64,000 bases of DNA from Hyphomicrobium denitrificans ATCC 51888. Its GTDB lineage: Bacteria; Pseudomonadota; Alphaproteobacteria; Rhizobiales; Hyphomicrobiaceae. The translations under genes were made by a program, and so were the position numbers. Shown here in pieces: positions 35,904 through 45,900 of the stretch. The first letter of the stretch is position 1. Each line of letters opens with the position of its first letter. A model generated the notes under the pieces. The model made no database searches. It saw only the letters and a list, made by a program, of their open reading frames with translations, and was not told the DNA's origin. The DNA is taken from the NCBI RefSeq assembly GCF_000143145.1, contig NC_014313.1, positions 2,356,001 to 2,420,000 of the forward strand, given 5' to 3'.

Positions 35904-36350
35904 ATGACACGCATGGCTACGCTTTCGAACCCGCTTTTGCTGGGTTTTGAGGAAATCGAAAGACTGATCGATCGCGCCGCCAAGGGTGGAAGCGACGGTT
36001 ACCCGCCTTACAACATCGAACGCGTTGCCGCGGACGGCGAAGATGCCGGGCTGCTGCGGATTACGCTGGCTGTTGCAGGCTTCACTCGAGACGATCTCGA
36101 GATCACGCTCGATGACAAACAGCTGACAATTCGCGGCAAGCAGCAGGACGACAAAACGCGCGAATACCTTTACCGGGGAATCGCGGCGCGACAGTTTTCG
36201 CGGACTTTCGTCCTTGCCGACGGCATCGAAGTCAAAAGCGCGGATCTGGCAAACGGCCTTTTGGCGATCGATTTGCAACGGTTGGAGCCTGAGCGGCTCG
36301 TTAGACGAATAGAGATCGGACCGCCTGGGCGGATCAAAACCCGGACCTAG
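35904..36350 (+). CDS. Hsp20/alpha-crystallin small heat-shock protein
   Basis: This is a 148-residue cytoplasmic holdase chaperone. The alpha-crystallin domain spans about 35-130: PPYNIERV at its start, LLRITLAVAGFTRDDLEI, LTIRGKQ and the closing NGLLAIDLQR with the conserved Gly-Leu. Small heat-shock proteins of this type (IbpA/HspH class) oligomerise and hold unfolding proteins. It is preceded by a heat-shock promoter and a thermometer-like leader and followed, 140 bases later, by a DUF1150 gene, a pair found in many Hyphomicrobiales. Confidence 0.93.
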   Translation: MTRMATLSNPLLLGFEEIERLIDRAAKGGSDGYPPYNIERVAADGEDAGLLRITLAVAGFTRDDLEITLDDKQLTIRGKQQDDKTREYLYRGIAARQFSRTFVLADGIEVKSADLANGLLAIDLQRLEPERLVRRIEIGPPGRIKTRT

Positions 36351-36490
36351 AGAGTCTTTCTCGTCACAGCCCTCGCGACCGAATCGTCGGAGGATCAGGG
36401 AACACGAGCTATCCGGCCAGCCTGAGCAAATGGCAGCAATTCCCGGATATGCGATTGGAGCCCGGCCTCGACACCAGGAGGAAGAGCGTC

Positions 36491-36775
36491 ATGAATAACA
36501 AGACCACCGCAAGAGCCACAGTTGACCATGTTGTGCCACCCGTCATGACCGAGCTGGAACTCGCACGTCTCGGCGGCGGTGAGGTTGCGTACATCAAGAC
36601 GCTGACCTCGGACGAGGCGCTGAACATGTTTCCGCAGATCGAAGGTTTGCCGAAGGGCATTCCACTGTTCTCGCTGCACGCCGCCGACGGCACGCCGATC
36701 GCGCTGACGGATACGCTACAGGCCGCCATCGGTCATGCGCACGAGGATGAACTCGCCATCGCGCCGCTGAACTAA
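36491..36775 (+). CDS. DUF1150 family protein
   Basis: This 94-residue cytoplasmic protein starts at ATG 36491 behind a strong AGGAGG site. The core YIKTLTSDEALNMFP and GIPLFSLHAADGTPIALTD is diagnostic of DUF1150, a small alphaproteobacterial family of unknown function that regularly follows an hsp20 gene. This context suggests a role in stress response. A terminator follows at 36807. Confidence 0.88.
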   Translation: MNNKTTARATVDHVVPPVMTELELARLGGGEVAYIKTLTSDEALNMFPQIEGLPKGIPLFSLHAADGTPIALTDTLQAAIGHAHEDELAIAPLN

Positions 36776-36806
36776 CCGCGCAATCGGCATCAGAGCCTTG
36801 CAATAC

Positions 36807-36839
36807 GAGCCGCTCGTCATCGGGCGGCTCGACGTTTTT
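36807..36839 (+). terminator. Terminator after DUF1150
   Basis: A ten-pair stem with one G-T pair (36807-36816 with 36821-36830, loop TCAT) is followed by GACGTTTTTC. It separates DUF1150 from the convergent NDUFA9-like gene. Confidence 0.82.
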
Positions 36840-36856
36840 CCGGCGAGCTTACGAGC

Positions 36857-37831
36857 TTAGACGCGATAGCTCGCGTACTGCCCCTTCGGATTAAACCGCT
36901 CGAGATATTGCGGAACGATCGCCTCGATCGAAGCCGGTTGCGGAACGCCGAGCGCCGCGATGGTACGATCCTCGCGTTTGGCCGCATCCGAGACGACATT
37001 GTCGAGCTTCAACAGCCGCAACTGGTCGACAGTTACCGGACGGACCGCATTGGGCAGAGGCCAGGTCAGCAAGGCCTGCAGCTTCATCATCCAGAAGGGC
37101 ACCGGCAACAGCACGCGCCGGCGTCCAGCATACTGCACCGTCGATTCGAGAATCTCGCGGAACGTCACGACCTGCGGGCCGCCGAGCTCATAAACTTCGC
37201 CCGCCTTGCCGCTGCCGGTCACGGCATTTGCGACAGCCTCGCCGACATCGCCTGAAAAGACCGGCTGGAACTTCGTCCGCCCACCGCCGACCAGCGGCAG
37301 GACGGGACTTACGCGCGCAAGCGCTGCGAACCGGTTGAAGAACTGATCCTCGGGTCCGAAGACGATCGACGGCCGGAGAATGATCGCGGACGGAAATTCC
37401 GCGAGCACGGCCGCTTCGCCCTCGGCCTTGCTCACCGCGTACTTCGAATTCGAGTTCTTGTTCGCACCGATCGCCGAGATATGGACAAGCCGCTGAGCGC
37501 CCGCTTCCCGCGCCGCCTTGGCGATGCGGCGGGCGCCTTCGACGTGGACGTCCTGGAACGTCTGGGCTCCTGTCGGCGCCAGGATGCCGACGGAGTTGAC
37601 GACGGTTTCGGCGCCTTCGACGGCGCGCATGACAGAATCGGCAAACCTAAGATTGGCCTGCACTCCGAAGACCTGTCCCACGACGCCCATGGGTTGCAGA
37701 TAACCCGCGAGATCGGGCCTGCGGACGGCAGCACGGACGCGATAGTCCCGGCGCGCCAGACTCCAGACGATCTGACGTCCGACGAACCCGGATCCCCCGA
37801 AGACCGTCGCAAGTTTGCCAGTTTCCGCCAT
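36857..37831 (-). CDS. NAD-binding NDUFA9-like epimerase/reductase
   Basis: This 324-residue protein is an atypical short-chain dehydrogenase with N-terminal nucleotide-binding loop GGSGFVGRQIV at residues 12-22. A modified catalytic region YAVSKAEGE follows an SAIGAN segment, and LRPSIVFGPEDQF and YELGGPQVVT are typical of the complex I NDUFA9 subunit family in alphaproteobacteria. These proteins are related to the mitochondrial 39-kDa complex I accessory subunit and to UbiA-neighbour reductases; whether it binds complex I in bacteria is unclear. It is a single gene, divergent from tRNA-Leu. Confidence 0.85.
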   Translation of the reverse strand: MAETGKLATVFGGSGFVGRQIVWSLARRDYRVRAAVRRPDLAGYLQPMGVVGQVFGVQANLRFADSVMRAVEGAETVVNSVGILAPTGAQTFQDVHVEGARRIAKAAREAGAQRLVHISAIGANKNSNSKYAVSKAEGEAAVLAEFPSAIILRPSIVFGPEDQFFNRFAALARVSPVLPLVGGGRTKFQPVFSGDVGEAVANAVTGSGKAGEVYELGGPQVVTFREILESTVQYAGRRRVLLPVPFWMMKLQALLTWPLPNAVRPVTVDQLRLLKLDNVVSDAAKREDRTIAALGVPQPASIEAIVPQYLERFNPKGQYASYRV

Positions 37832-37998
37832 GTCTCACCTCGATTTCGCCGCAGAGCGCGTCTCTGGACGGTCTACCGGGCCGAAGCGGCGCTGTGAAGC
37901 CGACGGATCAACTTCCGGCTGAGAATTTGCGTCGCGCTACGGAGCGACCGCCCGGCGCAATTGACTTCCGCGCGCACACAATCTACGTGACACCGCAG

Positions 37999-38084
37999 GC
38001 CCAGATGGCGGAATTGGTAGACGCACTGCTTTCAGGTAGCAGCGCTCACAAGGCGTGGAGGTTCGAGTCCTCTTCTGGGCACCA
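37999..38084 (+). tRNA. tRNA-Leu (anticodon CAG)
   Basis: This 86-base class II tRNA begins GCCCAGA and closes TCTGGGC plus ACCA. The anticodon stem CTGCT/AGCAG encloses TTCAGGT, giving anticodon CAG for CUG codons. A variable arm CGCTCACAAGGCG precedes the T arm GGAGG TTCGAGT CCTCT. The sequence after it is clearly more A+T-rich, and the arsenic operon begins about 290 bases on. Confidence 0.96.
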
Positions 38085-38339
38085 CATTCCAATGCGAAAA
38101 ATTGCAATATCAATGCGTTAACGGCAACATACGCCCATAACGTAGCGTTGCGCGATATTTCAGCCTTACATTTTCAATTGCCAAACTGGTTTTCGGCGGG
38201 TGGAGTTTTGGATTTCGAACGCTCCAGACGGCATTGAGATTGTGCCCGCGCCTCCGCTAAAGCCCAATCGTGAAATTCAACGATCCAACGCTGCATCTTT
38301 CCGCAGTCGCATATTCGTAAGCGCACTACTGCCTATTGC

Positions 38340-38372
38340 ATATTTCAATAATCCTTGTAGTATTGGAAATAT
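38340..38372 (+). promoter_or_regulatory. Putative ArsR operator
   Basis: ATATTTCAATA (38340-38350) and TATTGGAAATAT (38361-38372) form an imperfect inverted repeat with a 10-base centre. It overlaps the arsR start codon and lies where ArsR/SmtB repressors normally bind. Binding of arsenite should release the repressor and open the whole operon. Confidence 0.55.
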
Positions 38373-38718
38373 GAACAGCAAAGACGCCGTCATCCGGCTT
38401 GCCGCGCTCGCGCACGAGCAGCGCCTCGCGATTTACCGTCTTCTGGTGAAGGAAGGGCCTTCCGGGCTGCCCGCCGGCGAGATCGCCGATGCCGTCGGCG
38501 CAACGCCCACGGGTGCGTCCTTTCATTTGAAGGAGTTGGACCGCGCGGGCCTCATCCACGCCACGCGGGTTGGCCGTTACATCCGCTACGCGGTGCATTT
38601 CGACAAGATGCGTCAGCTGTTGACTTTCCTCACCGAGGATTGCTGCCAGGGCCAGCCGGAGCTCTGCGGTTCAGCAATCAAAAAAGCGCGCAAGATGTGT
38701 AAGGGAGAAACGAAATGA
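38371..38718 (+). CDS. arsR: ArsR-family arsenite-responsive repressor
   Basis: This 115-residue winged-helix repressor has the recognition helix at about 47-60 (TGASFHLKELDRAG). It lacks the classical CxC in helix 3, but has Cys91, Cys92 and Cys99 near the C terminus (DCCQGQPELC) plus Cys110. This CC...C arrangement resembles the arsenite site of the Acidithiobacillus-type ArsR. The start at ATG 38371 gives the family length; the frame is open further upstream without homology. The stop overlaps the next start (ATGA). Confidence 0.92.
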   Translation: MNSKDAVIRLAALAHEQRLAIYRLLVKEGPSGLPAGEIADAVGATPTGASFHLKELDRAGLIHATRVGRYIRYAVHFDKMRQLLTFLTEDCCQGQPELCGSAIKKARKMCKGETK

Positions 38719-39236
38719 ACCGCGAGCGTCCGTACAGCGTCCTCTTTCTCTGCACCGGTAACTCCGCCCGCTCCATCATGGGCGAGGCCATCATCAACCG
38801 CGTCGGCGGCGGCAAATTCAGAGGCTATAGTGCCGGCAGCATGCCTAAGGGCAACGTCCATCCTCTGACCATCAACCTGCTCAACAGGCTCAACTACGAC
38901 ACCTCCGCGCTCCGTTCGAAATCATGGGAGGAGTTCACCGCACCCAGCGCGCCGGAACTCGATTTCGTGTTCACCGTTTGCGACAACGCCGCCAACGAGG
39001 TGTGCCCCATCTGGCCCGGTCAGCCGATGACTGCACATTGGGGCGTTCCGGACCCGGCAGAAGCCGAAGGCGACGAAATCCAACGCGCACTCGCCTTCGC
39101 GGACACCTACCGGATGCTCAACAACCGCATCAGCATCTTCACCAGCTTGCCGCTCCAGTCTCTGGATGAACTGTCCCTGAAGAAGCATCTGGACGAGATC
39201 GGCAAGTCCAAGGCTCCAGTGCCGGAGAAAGCCTGA
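38715..39236 (+). CDS. arsC: Arsenate reductase, low-molecular-weight phosphatase type
   Basis: This 173-residue enzyme has the LMW tyrosine phosphatase fold, with P-loop CTGNSARS and nucleophile Cys13, and VCDNAANEVCP carrying Cys89 and Cys97, the resolving Cys region of thioredoxin-coupled arsenate reductases. The general acid is probably the Asp in WGVPDPAEA. It reduces arsenate to arsenite. It overlaps arsR by four bases and precedes the exporter by two, so the genes are tightly coupled. A role in arsenylated-sugar or protein dephosphorylation is less likely in this context. Confidence 0.9.
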   Translation: MNRERPYSVLFLCTGNSARSIMGEAIINRVGGGKFRGYSAGSMPKGNVHPLTINLLNRLNYDTSALRSKSWEEFTAPSAPELDFVFTVCDNAANEVCPIWPGQPMTAHWGVPDPAEAEGDEIQRALAFADTYRMLNNRISIFTSLPLQSLDELSLKKHLDEIGKSKAPVPEKA

Positions 39237-39238
39237 AG

Positions 39239-40303
39239 ATGTCGACCTTTGAACGCTACCTGACGGCGTGGGTCGGTTTCTGCATCGTCGCTGGAATTGC
39301 GCTTGGTCACTTCTTTCCAGCGGTGTTCCAGTCCATCGGCGCGGCGGAAATCGCCAAGGTCAACTTGCCGGTGGCGGTGCTGATCTGGCTGATGATCGTC
39401 CCGATGCTGGTGAAGATCGACTTCTCGGCGCTGTCAAAGGTCAAGGAGCATTGGCGCGGCATCGGCGTCACCTTATTCATCAACTGGGCCGTGAAGCCGT
39501 TCTCGATGGCGCTGCTCGGCTGGATCTTCATTGGCGGGTTGTTCAGGCCTTACCTGCCCGCCGACCAGATCAACAGCTACATCGCGGGGCTCATCCTTCT
39601 CGCGGCTGCGCCTTGCACCGCCATGGTGTTCGTCTGGAGTAATCTTTCGCGGGGTGAGCCGCACTTCACGCTGAGCCAAGTGGCGCTCAACGACATCATC
39701 ATGGTGTTCGCCTTTGCGCCACTTGTCGGCCTTTTGCTTGGCCTGTCGGCGATCACCGTGCCGTGGGGGACTCTGGTTCTGTCTGTCGCGCTCTACATCG
39801 TGGTGCCGGTCATCCTGGCGCAAGTCGTCCGTCGTCGCGTGTTGTCAGTGGGCGGGCAACAGGCACTCGACGGACTGCTCTGGCATCTGCAGCCGCTTTC
39901 GCTGCTGGCATTGCTCGCGACGCTGACCTTGCTCTTCGGCTTCCAGGGCCAGCAGATTCTCGCGCAGCCGCTCATCATCGCGATGCTGGCGGTGCCCATC
40001 CTGATTCAGGTCTACTTCAATTCGGGTCTGGCCTACCTGCTCAACCGGGCGGCTGGCGAAGCGCATTGCGTTGCGGGGCCGTCAGCACTCATCGGCGCCA
40101 GCAATTTTTTCGAGCTTGCGGTCGCGGCGGCGATCAGCCTGTTCGGGTTTCACTCAGGCGCTGCGCTGGCGACCGTTGTCGGCGTGCTGATCGAAGTCCC
40201 CGTGATGCTGTCGGTGGTGAAAATCGTCAGCGCGTCGCGCGGCTGGTACGAGTCTGGTCAGGCGGTCCGCAAACGAGGCCTGGCCGCGCCGGTCGGAGAG
40301 TAA
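39239..40303 (+). CDS. acr3: Acr3-type arsenite efflux permease
   Basis: This 354-residue inner-membrane protein has ten predicted helices. It belongs to the Acr3 (ArsB-like by name but unrelated to E. coli ArsB) bile-acid/arsenite transporter family. Cys126 in LAAAPCTAMVFVWS is the conserved Cys of helix 4 needed for arsenite transport. The uptake of proton-motive force drives export of arsenite made by the neighbouring reductases. The gene sits two bases after arsC and three before the second arsC. Confidence 0.94.
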   Translation: MSTFERYLTAWVGFCIVAGIALGHFFPAVFQSIGAAEIAKVNLPVAVLIWLMIVPMLVKIDFSALSKVKEHWRGIGVTLFINWAVKPFSMALLGWIFIGGLFRPYLPADQINSYIAGLILLAAAPCTAMVFVWSNLSRGEPHFTLSQVALNDIIMVFAFAPLVGLLLGLSAITVPWGTLVLSVALYIVVPVILAQVVRRRVLSVGGQQALDGLLWHLQPLSLLALLATLTLLFGFQGQQILAQPLIIAMLAVPILIQVYFNSGLAYLLNRAAGEAHCVAGPSALIGASNFFELAVAAAISLFGFHSGAALATVVGVLIEVPVMLSVVKIVSASRGWYESGQAVRKRGLAAPVGE

Positions 40304-40306
40304 GAT

Positions 40307-40723
40307 ATGACCATCACCATCTACCACAATCCTGCCTGCGGCACCTCGCGGAACACGCTGGCGATGATCCGCCAAAGCGGCGAGGAACCCGAGATCATCG
40401 AATACCTGAAGACGCCACTCGCTCACGACACATTGGTTGATCTGATGACGCGCATGGGGATCGGCCCGCGCGAACTGCTCCGCCAGAAGGGCACGCCCTA
40501 TGCGGAGCTGGATCTCGGAAACCCAAAATGGGCCGACGACCAACTAATTGATGTCATGGTGGAGCATCCCATCCTCATCAATCGTCCCATCGTCGTTACA
40601 CCGCTCGGCGTGAAGCTATGCCGGCCATCGGAGGCGGTACTCGATATTCTGCCGAACCCTGAAGTCGGCATGTTCACCAAGGAAGACGGCGAAGTGGTGC
40701 CCGCCAGAAAGCGAGCGCCATGA
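40307..40723 (+). CDS. arsC: Arsenate reductase, glutaredoxin type
   Basis: This 138-residue ArsC/Spx-fold enzyme has active-site Cys11 in [13 protein letters not shown] and the three-Arg environment, including Arg91-like residues in INRPIVV. It uses glutathione and glutaredoxin. It is unrelated in fold and electron donor to the reductase two genes before, so the operon has two independent arsenate reductases. The stop overlaps arsH (ATGA). Confidence 0.93.
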   Translation: MTITIYHNPACGTSRNTLAMIRQSGEEPEIIEYLKTPLAHDTLVDLMTRMGIGPRELLRQKGTPYAELDLGNPKWADDQLIDVMVEHPILINRPIVVTPLGVKLCRPSEAVLDILPNPEVGMFTKEDGEVVPARKRAP

Positions 40724-41454
40724 GCAAGAACGGAACGGCCGACCTTCGCAACGTCGCGCATGAGCACCTGCGCATTCCCGCTGGTGACAAGCTGGCGGCA
40801 AACACGACCCACAAACCGCGCATCCTGCTACTTTACGGCTCGCTACGCGCGCAGTCGTACAGCCGCCTCCTCACCATCGAAGCGGCGCGGCTCCTTGAGC
40901 ATTTCGGAGCTGAGACGAAGATCTACGACCCGCACGGTCTGCCTCTGCCGGACGACGCGGCGGAGACGCATCCCAAGGTGCAGGAGCTGCGCAATCTCGC
41001 TGGCTGGTCAGAGGGCCAGGTGTGGTGCTCGCCGGAACGCCACGGCGCCATGAGCGGCGTAATGAAGTCCCAGATCGATTGGATACCGTTGTCCACCGGC
41101 GCCGTCCGGCCGACCCAGGGCAAGACATTGGCGGTGATGCAGGTCAGCGGCGGCTCGCAGTCCTTCAATGCGGTGAATCAAATGCGTGTGCTCGGCCGTT
41201 GGATGCGGATGATCACGATCCCCAACCAGTCTTCGGTAGCGAAGGCTTTCAACGAATTCGACGAGGATGGCCGCATGAAGCCGTCCTCGTATTACGATCG
41301 CGTCGTGGATGTGATGGAAGAGCTGGTGAAGTTCACCCTGCTCACGCGCGACCGCGCCGCTTACCTCGTGGACCGTTACAGCGAGCGCAAAGAAAGTGCT
41401 GAGGAACTTTCACGACGGGTGAACCTGTCGTCGGCGACGGGCAACGCGAAGTAG
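40720..41454 (+). CDS. arsH: ArsH, NADPH-dependent FMN organoarsenical oxidase
   Basis: This 244-residue flavodoxin-like protein has the FMN phosphate-binding [10 protein letters not shown], and [15 protein letters not shown] and [13 protein letters not shown] segments, the hallmarks of ArsH. ArsH oxidises trivalent methyl- and aryl-arsenicals to the less toxic pentavalent form and reduces quinones with NADPH. It ends the plus-strand ars run, 21 bases before a convergent MFS gene. Confidence 0.94.
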   Translation: MSKNGTADLRNVAHEHLRIPAGDKLAANTTHKPRILLLYGSLRAQSYSRLLTIEAARLLEHFGAETKIYDPHGLPLPDDAAETHPKVQELRNLAGWSEGQVWCSPERHGAMSGVMKSQIDWIPLSTGAVRPTQGKTLAVMQVSGGSQSFNAVNQMRVLGRWMRMITIPNQSSVAKAFNEFDEDGRMKPSSYYDRVVDVMEELVKFTLLTRDRAAYLVDRYSERKESAEELSRRVNLSSATGNAK

Positions 41455-41475
41455 CGACAACGGCGATGACGTAAA

Positions 41476-42783
41476 TCATCCGCTGGCACTCTCGGCCCCG
41501 GGATTTGCTGAGGACGTGTCGGCACACGTTTCCGATCCGGCGTTTCCCACGCATGCCGGTTTCAAGAATGACGCGAAAGCGAGCCAAAGGCCGACCGACA
41601 GAAGCGCGAAGCCGCCGAGAACGTAGAACATCGCTTCGTAGCCGAAGACTTGAGCGATCCAGCCTCCGATCGCGGGGCTCAATGCTGCGCCGATGCCCTG
41701 GGCCGTCATCACTGCGCCCTGGCCAACGTTGATGCGCCCAGTGCCGTTCAAAATTCGTGCGACGAGCCCTGGGACTGCGACGCTCTGCAGTCCTGCGCCG
41801 ACGCCGTCGAGGATCTGAACCGGATATACGCCCCACGGCACGATGAGATTTCCCGCGATCAGTCCTCGCAGGGGAAGCGCAAGGAATGAGATCAACAGGA
41901 CCAGCCAATAACCCTGGGCTTCCGCCATGCGCATGGCGACGATCGAGGCAACGATCATCGTCGCTTGCGCGACAACGATCGTGATGGCGACAAAACCCGG
42001 ACCGTTGATCGTCCCGTCGGATACGACCGCCATGCCATAGAGCGGCAACATCGCCGCATTGCCGAGATGGAATGCTGCGAGCGCTGCGGCGAGGACCAAC
42101 AGCGGCTTACATTCAAGCAGAACCTGGAAGCCGCTGACCTTACCGTTCTTGTCGTCGTTGATTGCTCCTCGGGCCGCGCCATGATCGATGTCGCTCGCCG
42201 GGATCATGAGAACCGAGATGATCGTCAGCAGTCCGAAAACAGCTGCGAGAATGAAGACGGCGGGATAACCGAATTTCCATCCGAGCAATCCGGACAGACC
42301 GGCGCCGACGACGTTGCCGGCATGGTTGAATGCCTGATTGATGCCGTTCTGGCGAGTGAAACCGGCCTGCTTGACGATGCCCAACGTCATGGCGTTGACG
42401 GACGGCCCAATGACGGCTCCGGCAATGGCGGTCGCGACTTGCGACGTCGCAACGACCCAGAATTCTTGCGACAGCAAAATGATGGCGGACGCCGAGATCG
42501 TAAAAATGGCCGGAATGATAACAGCCGCGCGCTTATGGCGTGTCGCGTCAATGAACGCGCCGGCGGGGATCGTCATCAGCATTCCTGCGACGCCGCCGAT
42601 CGTCATGACGGTGCCGATCAAACCACTCTGCCAACCGTGCGCGAGAAGGAAGACGCCAAGAAAAGGGCCTATACCAGCGAGGAAATCGGCCATGAAGAAA
42701 TTGACCGACGCCAAAGGCCACTGATCGCGTTTGACCGTTGCGCCCGGTTCGGTCGTTCCTCTCGCATCCGCGACGACGGACAT
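41476..42783 (-). CDS. MFS transporter
   Basis: This is an inner-membrane carrier of about 435 residues with roughly 12 hydrophobic helices and a Cys-containing hydrophilic C-terminal tail. The helix 2-3 loop has GVAGMLMTIPAGAFIDATRHKR, an MFS A-motif variant. The start is uncertain: ATG 42783 has AGGA seven bases before it, ATG 42798 and a more distal codon at 42858 are alternatives. It converges on arsH. MFS genes are frequent in arsenic islands, but I see no motif that proves an arsenical substrate. Confidence 0.8.
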   Translation of the reverse strand: MSVVADARGTTEPGATVKRDQWPLASVNFFMADFLAGIGPFLGVFLLAHGWQSGLIGTVMTIGGVAGMLMTIPAGAFIDATRHKRAAVIIPAIFTISASAIILLSQEFWVVATSQVATAIAGAVIGPSVNAMTLGIVKQAGFTRQNGINQAFNHAGNVVGAGLSGLLGWKFGYPAVFILAAVFGLLTIISVLMIPASDIDHGAARGAINDDKNGKVSGFQVLLECKPLLVLAAALAAFHLGNAAMLPLYGMAVVSDGTINGPGFVAITIVVAQATMIVASIVAMRMAEAQGYWLVLLISFLALPLRGLIAGNLIVPWGVYPVQILDGVGAGLQSVAVPGLVARILNGTGRINVGQGAVMTAQGIGAALSPAIGGWIAQVFGYEAMFYVLGGFALLSVGLWLAFASFLKPACVGNAGSETCADTSSANPGAESASG

Positions 42784-42936
42784 CGGCAGTCCTAACATTG
42801 GCTGTGATAAGTGGATGACGAAACCGGCAAACGCCCTGAGCAGTTGCCGATCACACACGCCAACATTGCTGTGCCCGATATTGTTCCTTCGAAACGATGA
42901 TAGGCATTTCGGTGCGGCAGTGGATGACCGGCGTGC

Positions 42937-45900
42937 CTATGAGCCCGTCGGGCTTTTGCCGCTCAGCAGCGTATAGTTGCCGCCGGTCGCGGTGATATCG
43001 GTCGAGCGCGTGCGTTCCGTTGCGAAGCGCAGAAGATAGTTCGGGCCGCCCGCTTTCGGACCGGTACCGGAAAGGCCCTCGCCGCCGAACGGCTGGACGC
43101 CAACGACGGCGCCGATCTGGTTGCGATTGATGTAAAGATTTCCGACGCGCGCGTTCTCGGACACGTATTGCGCGACGCTTTCGATGCGACTGTGGAGCCC
43201 AAGCGTCAGGCCATAGCCGGTGGCGTTCAGCGCCGCGACGACCTTGTCGAGATGATCGCGCTGATAGCGGATCATGTGCAGGATCGGTCCGAAGACCTCG
43301 TGGTCCAGTTTGGCGAGACGATCGATCTCGAACAGCGCGGGCGTGACGTATGTTCCGGCGCGGCAAGCTTCGGGCATCGCGAGGTCGACGATCTCGCGCG
43401 CTTCGCGCTGCATGCGAACTTTGTGGCTTTCAAGCGCATCCTGCGCCGTCTCGTCGATGACGGGACCGATGTCGGTCGCGTAGTCGAGCGGATCGCCGAC
43501 GTCGAGCGCCTCGATCGCGCCAGCGAGCATCGAACGGATTCGCGACGCGCTTTCATCCTGAACGAACAAGATGCGCGCGGCCGAGCAGCGTTGTCCGGCG
43601 CTGTCGAACGCGGAGCGAACGGCATCGCGCACCACCTGCTCAGGCAGCGCGGATGAGTCTGCGATCATCGCGTTGATGCCGCCGGTCTCTGCAATAAACG
43701 GAATGATCTCGCCGCGCCGGTCGACCAGTGATTTTTGGATGGCCCAAGCCGTTTCGCCGGAGCCGGTAAACACGACGCCTTCAATGCGCTGATCCTTGAC
43801 GAGCGCTTCGCCAAGTTTGCCGCCGCCGGTGACGAGATGGAGCACATCGCGCGGAATTCCGGCTTCGTGCAGAAGTTTGACGACGAGGTAGCCGGCAATC
43901 GGCGTCTGCTCCGCAGGCTTCGCGATGACGGAATTTCCGGCTGCGAGCGCCGCTGCGATCTGTCCTGTAAAGATCGCGATCGGGAAATTCCACGGCGAGA
44001 TGCAGGCGAACGGTCCACGCCCCCTGAGCGTCAACGTATTGTCTTCGCCGGTCGGGCCGCGAAGGCGGATTGCGTTTGAGAACAATCGCCGCGCTTCGAC
44101 TGCGTAATAGCGGAGATAATCGACCGCCTCGCGAATCTCGGCCTGCGCGGCGTCGAGCGTTTTTCCGGCTTCGCGGATCAGTGCCGCCAAAAGCGTCGCG
44201 CGATCACGTTCGAAAAGATCGGCAGCCGTTTCGAGGATGCGAGCGCGCTCGGCCGCGTCCGTTCGTTCCCAGCGCACGAACGCGTTGCGGGCGCTCGTGA
44301 TCGCATCTTCGAGATTTTGCGGCGTTGCGAGCCGCACCGATCCGATGCGCTCGCGATGATCATGCGGCGAGACTGCAAACGCTGCTGCATCGCCAGCCGT
44401 CGTCGCCGTGCCATTGACGATCGGTCCCGCTGCGAAGGGCGTTTTCAGCACCTTGCCGATATCGGCGAGAAGCGACTGGCGAACGCTCGCCTCGACGAGT
44501 GGCAGGCCAGCGCTGTTCTTGCGTTCGGGAAGATATATGTCGCGCGGGCGGGTCAGCAACACGGGCCGGTCGCCGGAGGTATATTCGCGGTCGGCGATCT
44601 CGACGGGGTCAGCGATGATGTCGGATACGGACGTTTCATCGTCGCCCAAACGATTGACGAACGATGTGTTGGCGCCGTTTTCGAGCAGCCGGCGAACCAG
44701 ATAGCCGAGCAGATCCTCGTGTCCGCCGACGGGCGCGTAAATCCGGCAGGGACGCCCGAACTGTCCGACGCCGACGATCTGCTCGTAGAGGGCTTCGCCC
44801 ATGCCGTGCAGGCGTTGGTATTCAAATTCGATCGCGCCGCCCGCGACGGACGCCGATGCGATGCTGTGGGCGTTGTGGGTCGCGAACTGCGGATAGAAGG
44901 CGACCGGCTCCGAAATCAGCAAACGCATCGCGGCGAGATAAGACACGTCCGTGTGCAGTTTGCGCGAGAACACCGGATAATCTTCGAGGCCGCGCTCCTG
45001 CGCCCATTTGATTTCGCTGTCCCAATACGCGCCTTTGACGAGCCGTACCGGAATGCGCTTGCCGGTCTGCTCGGAAAGCCTGCGAAGCCAGCGAATGAGC
45101 GGAATGGCGCGCTTGCCGTAGGCTTGCACGGCAAGACCAAGCCCGTTCCAGTTGTCGAGTTGCGGGTTGACGAGCATCTCGCCGAACATTCCGGCGGTGA
45201 TGTCGAGACGATCCTGTTCCTCGGCGTCGATGGTCAGCCCAAGGCCCTTGGCCCGTGCAGCGCGCGCGAGCGTCAGAAGACGCGGCGCGAGTTCGGCGTG
45301 GAGGCGATGTTCCTTGCCGGGCTCGAAACGCGGATGCAGCGCCGACAGCTTCACCGAGATCGACGGCCGCTCGAAGATCGCATCGACGTTGGTTGCCGTG
45401 AATGGCGGCGCCGCATTTCCAACAGCGTCGATGGCCGCCATGTAGCGCTGGAAATAGCGCTCAGCATCACGCTCGGAGCGCGCGGCTTCGCCCAGCATGT
45501 CATAGGAGAAGCGGTAGCCTTTTTCCTCAAAGCCGCGGGCGCGCGACAACGCGGATTCAATCGTCGAGCCGAGCACGAATTGCTCGCCGAGCAAGCGGAC
45601 AGCCTGGCGCACGGCGAGGCGGATCGTCGGCTCGCCCGAGCGCGCGACGAGGCGTTTCAGCGCCTGCAGCGGATTGGCGCCCTTCGCCTCTTTGAGCTTT
45701 ACGATGCGACCCGTCAGCATCAAGCCCCAGGTCGAGGCGTTGACGAGCAGACTGTCCGACTGGCCGAGATGCTTGTCCCAGGCGCCGCCGGAAATCTTGT
45801 CGGCGATGAACGCGTTCGCGGTTTCGGTGTCGGGAATTCTGAGTAGCGCCTCGGCGAGGCACATCAGAATGACGCCCTCGTCCGTCGCCAAGCCGTATTC

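Noticed and set aside
37999..42936. Complete integrative island with attachment sites at tRNA-Leu
   Set aside because: I looked for a second copy of the tRNA 3' end and for an integrase up to about 43 kb and saw neither, so only the context is reported, not an island feature.
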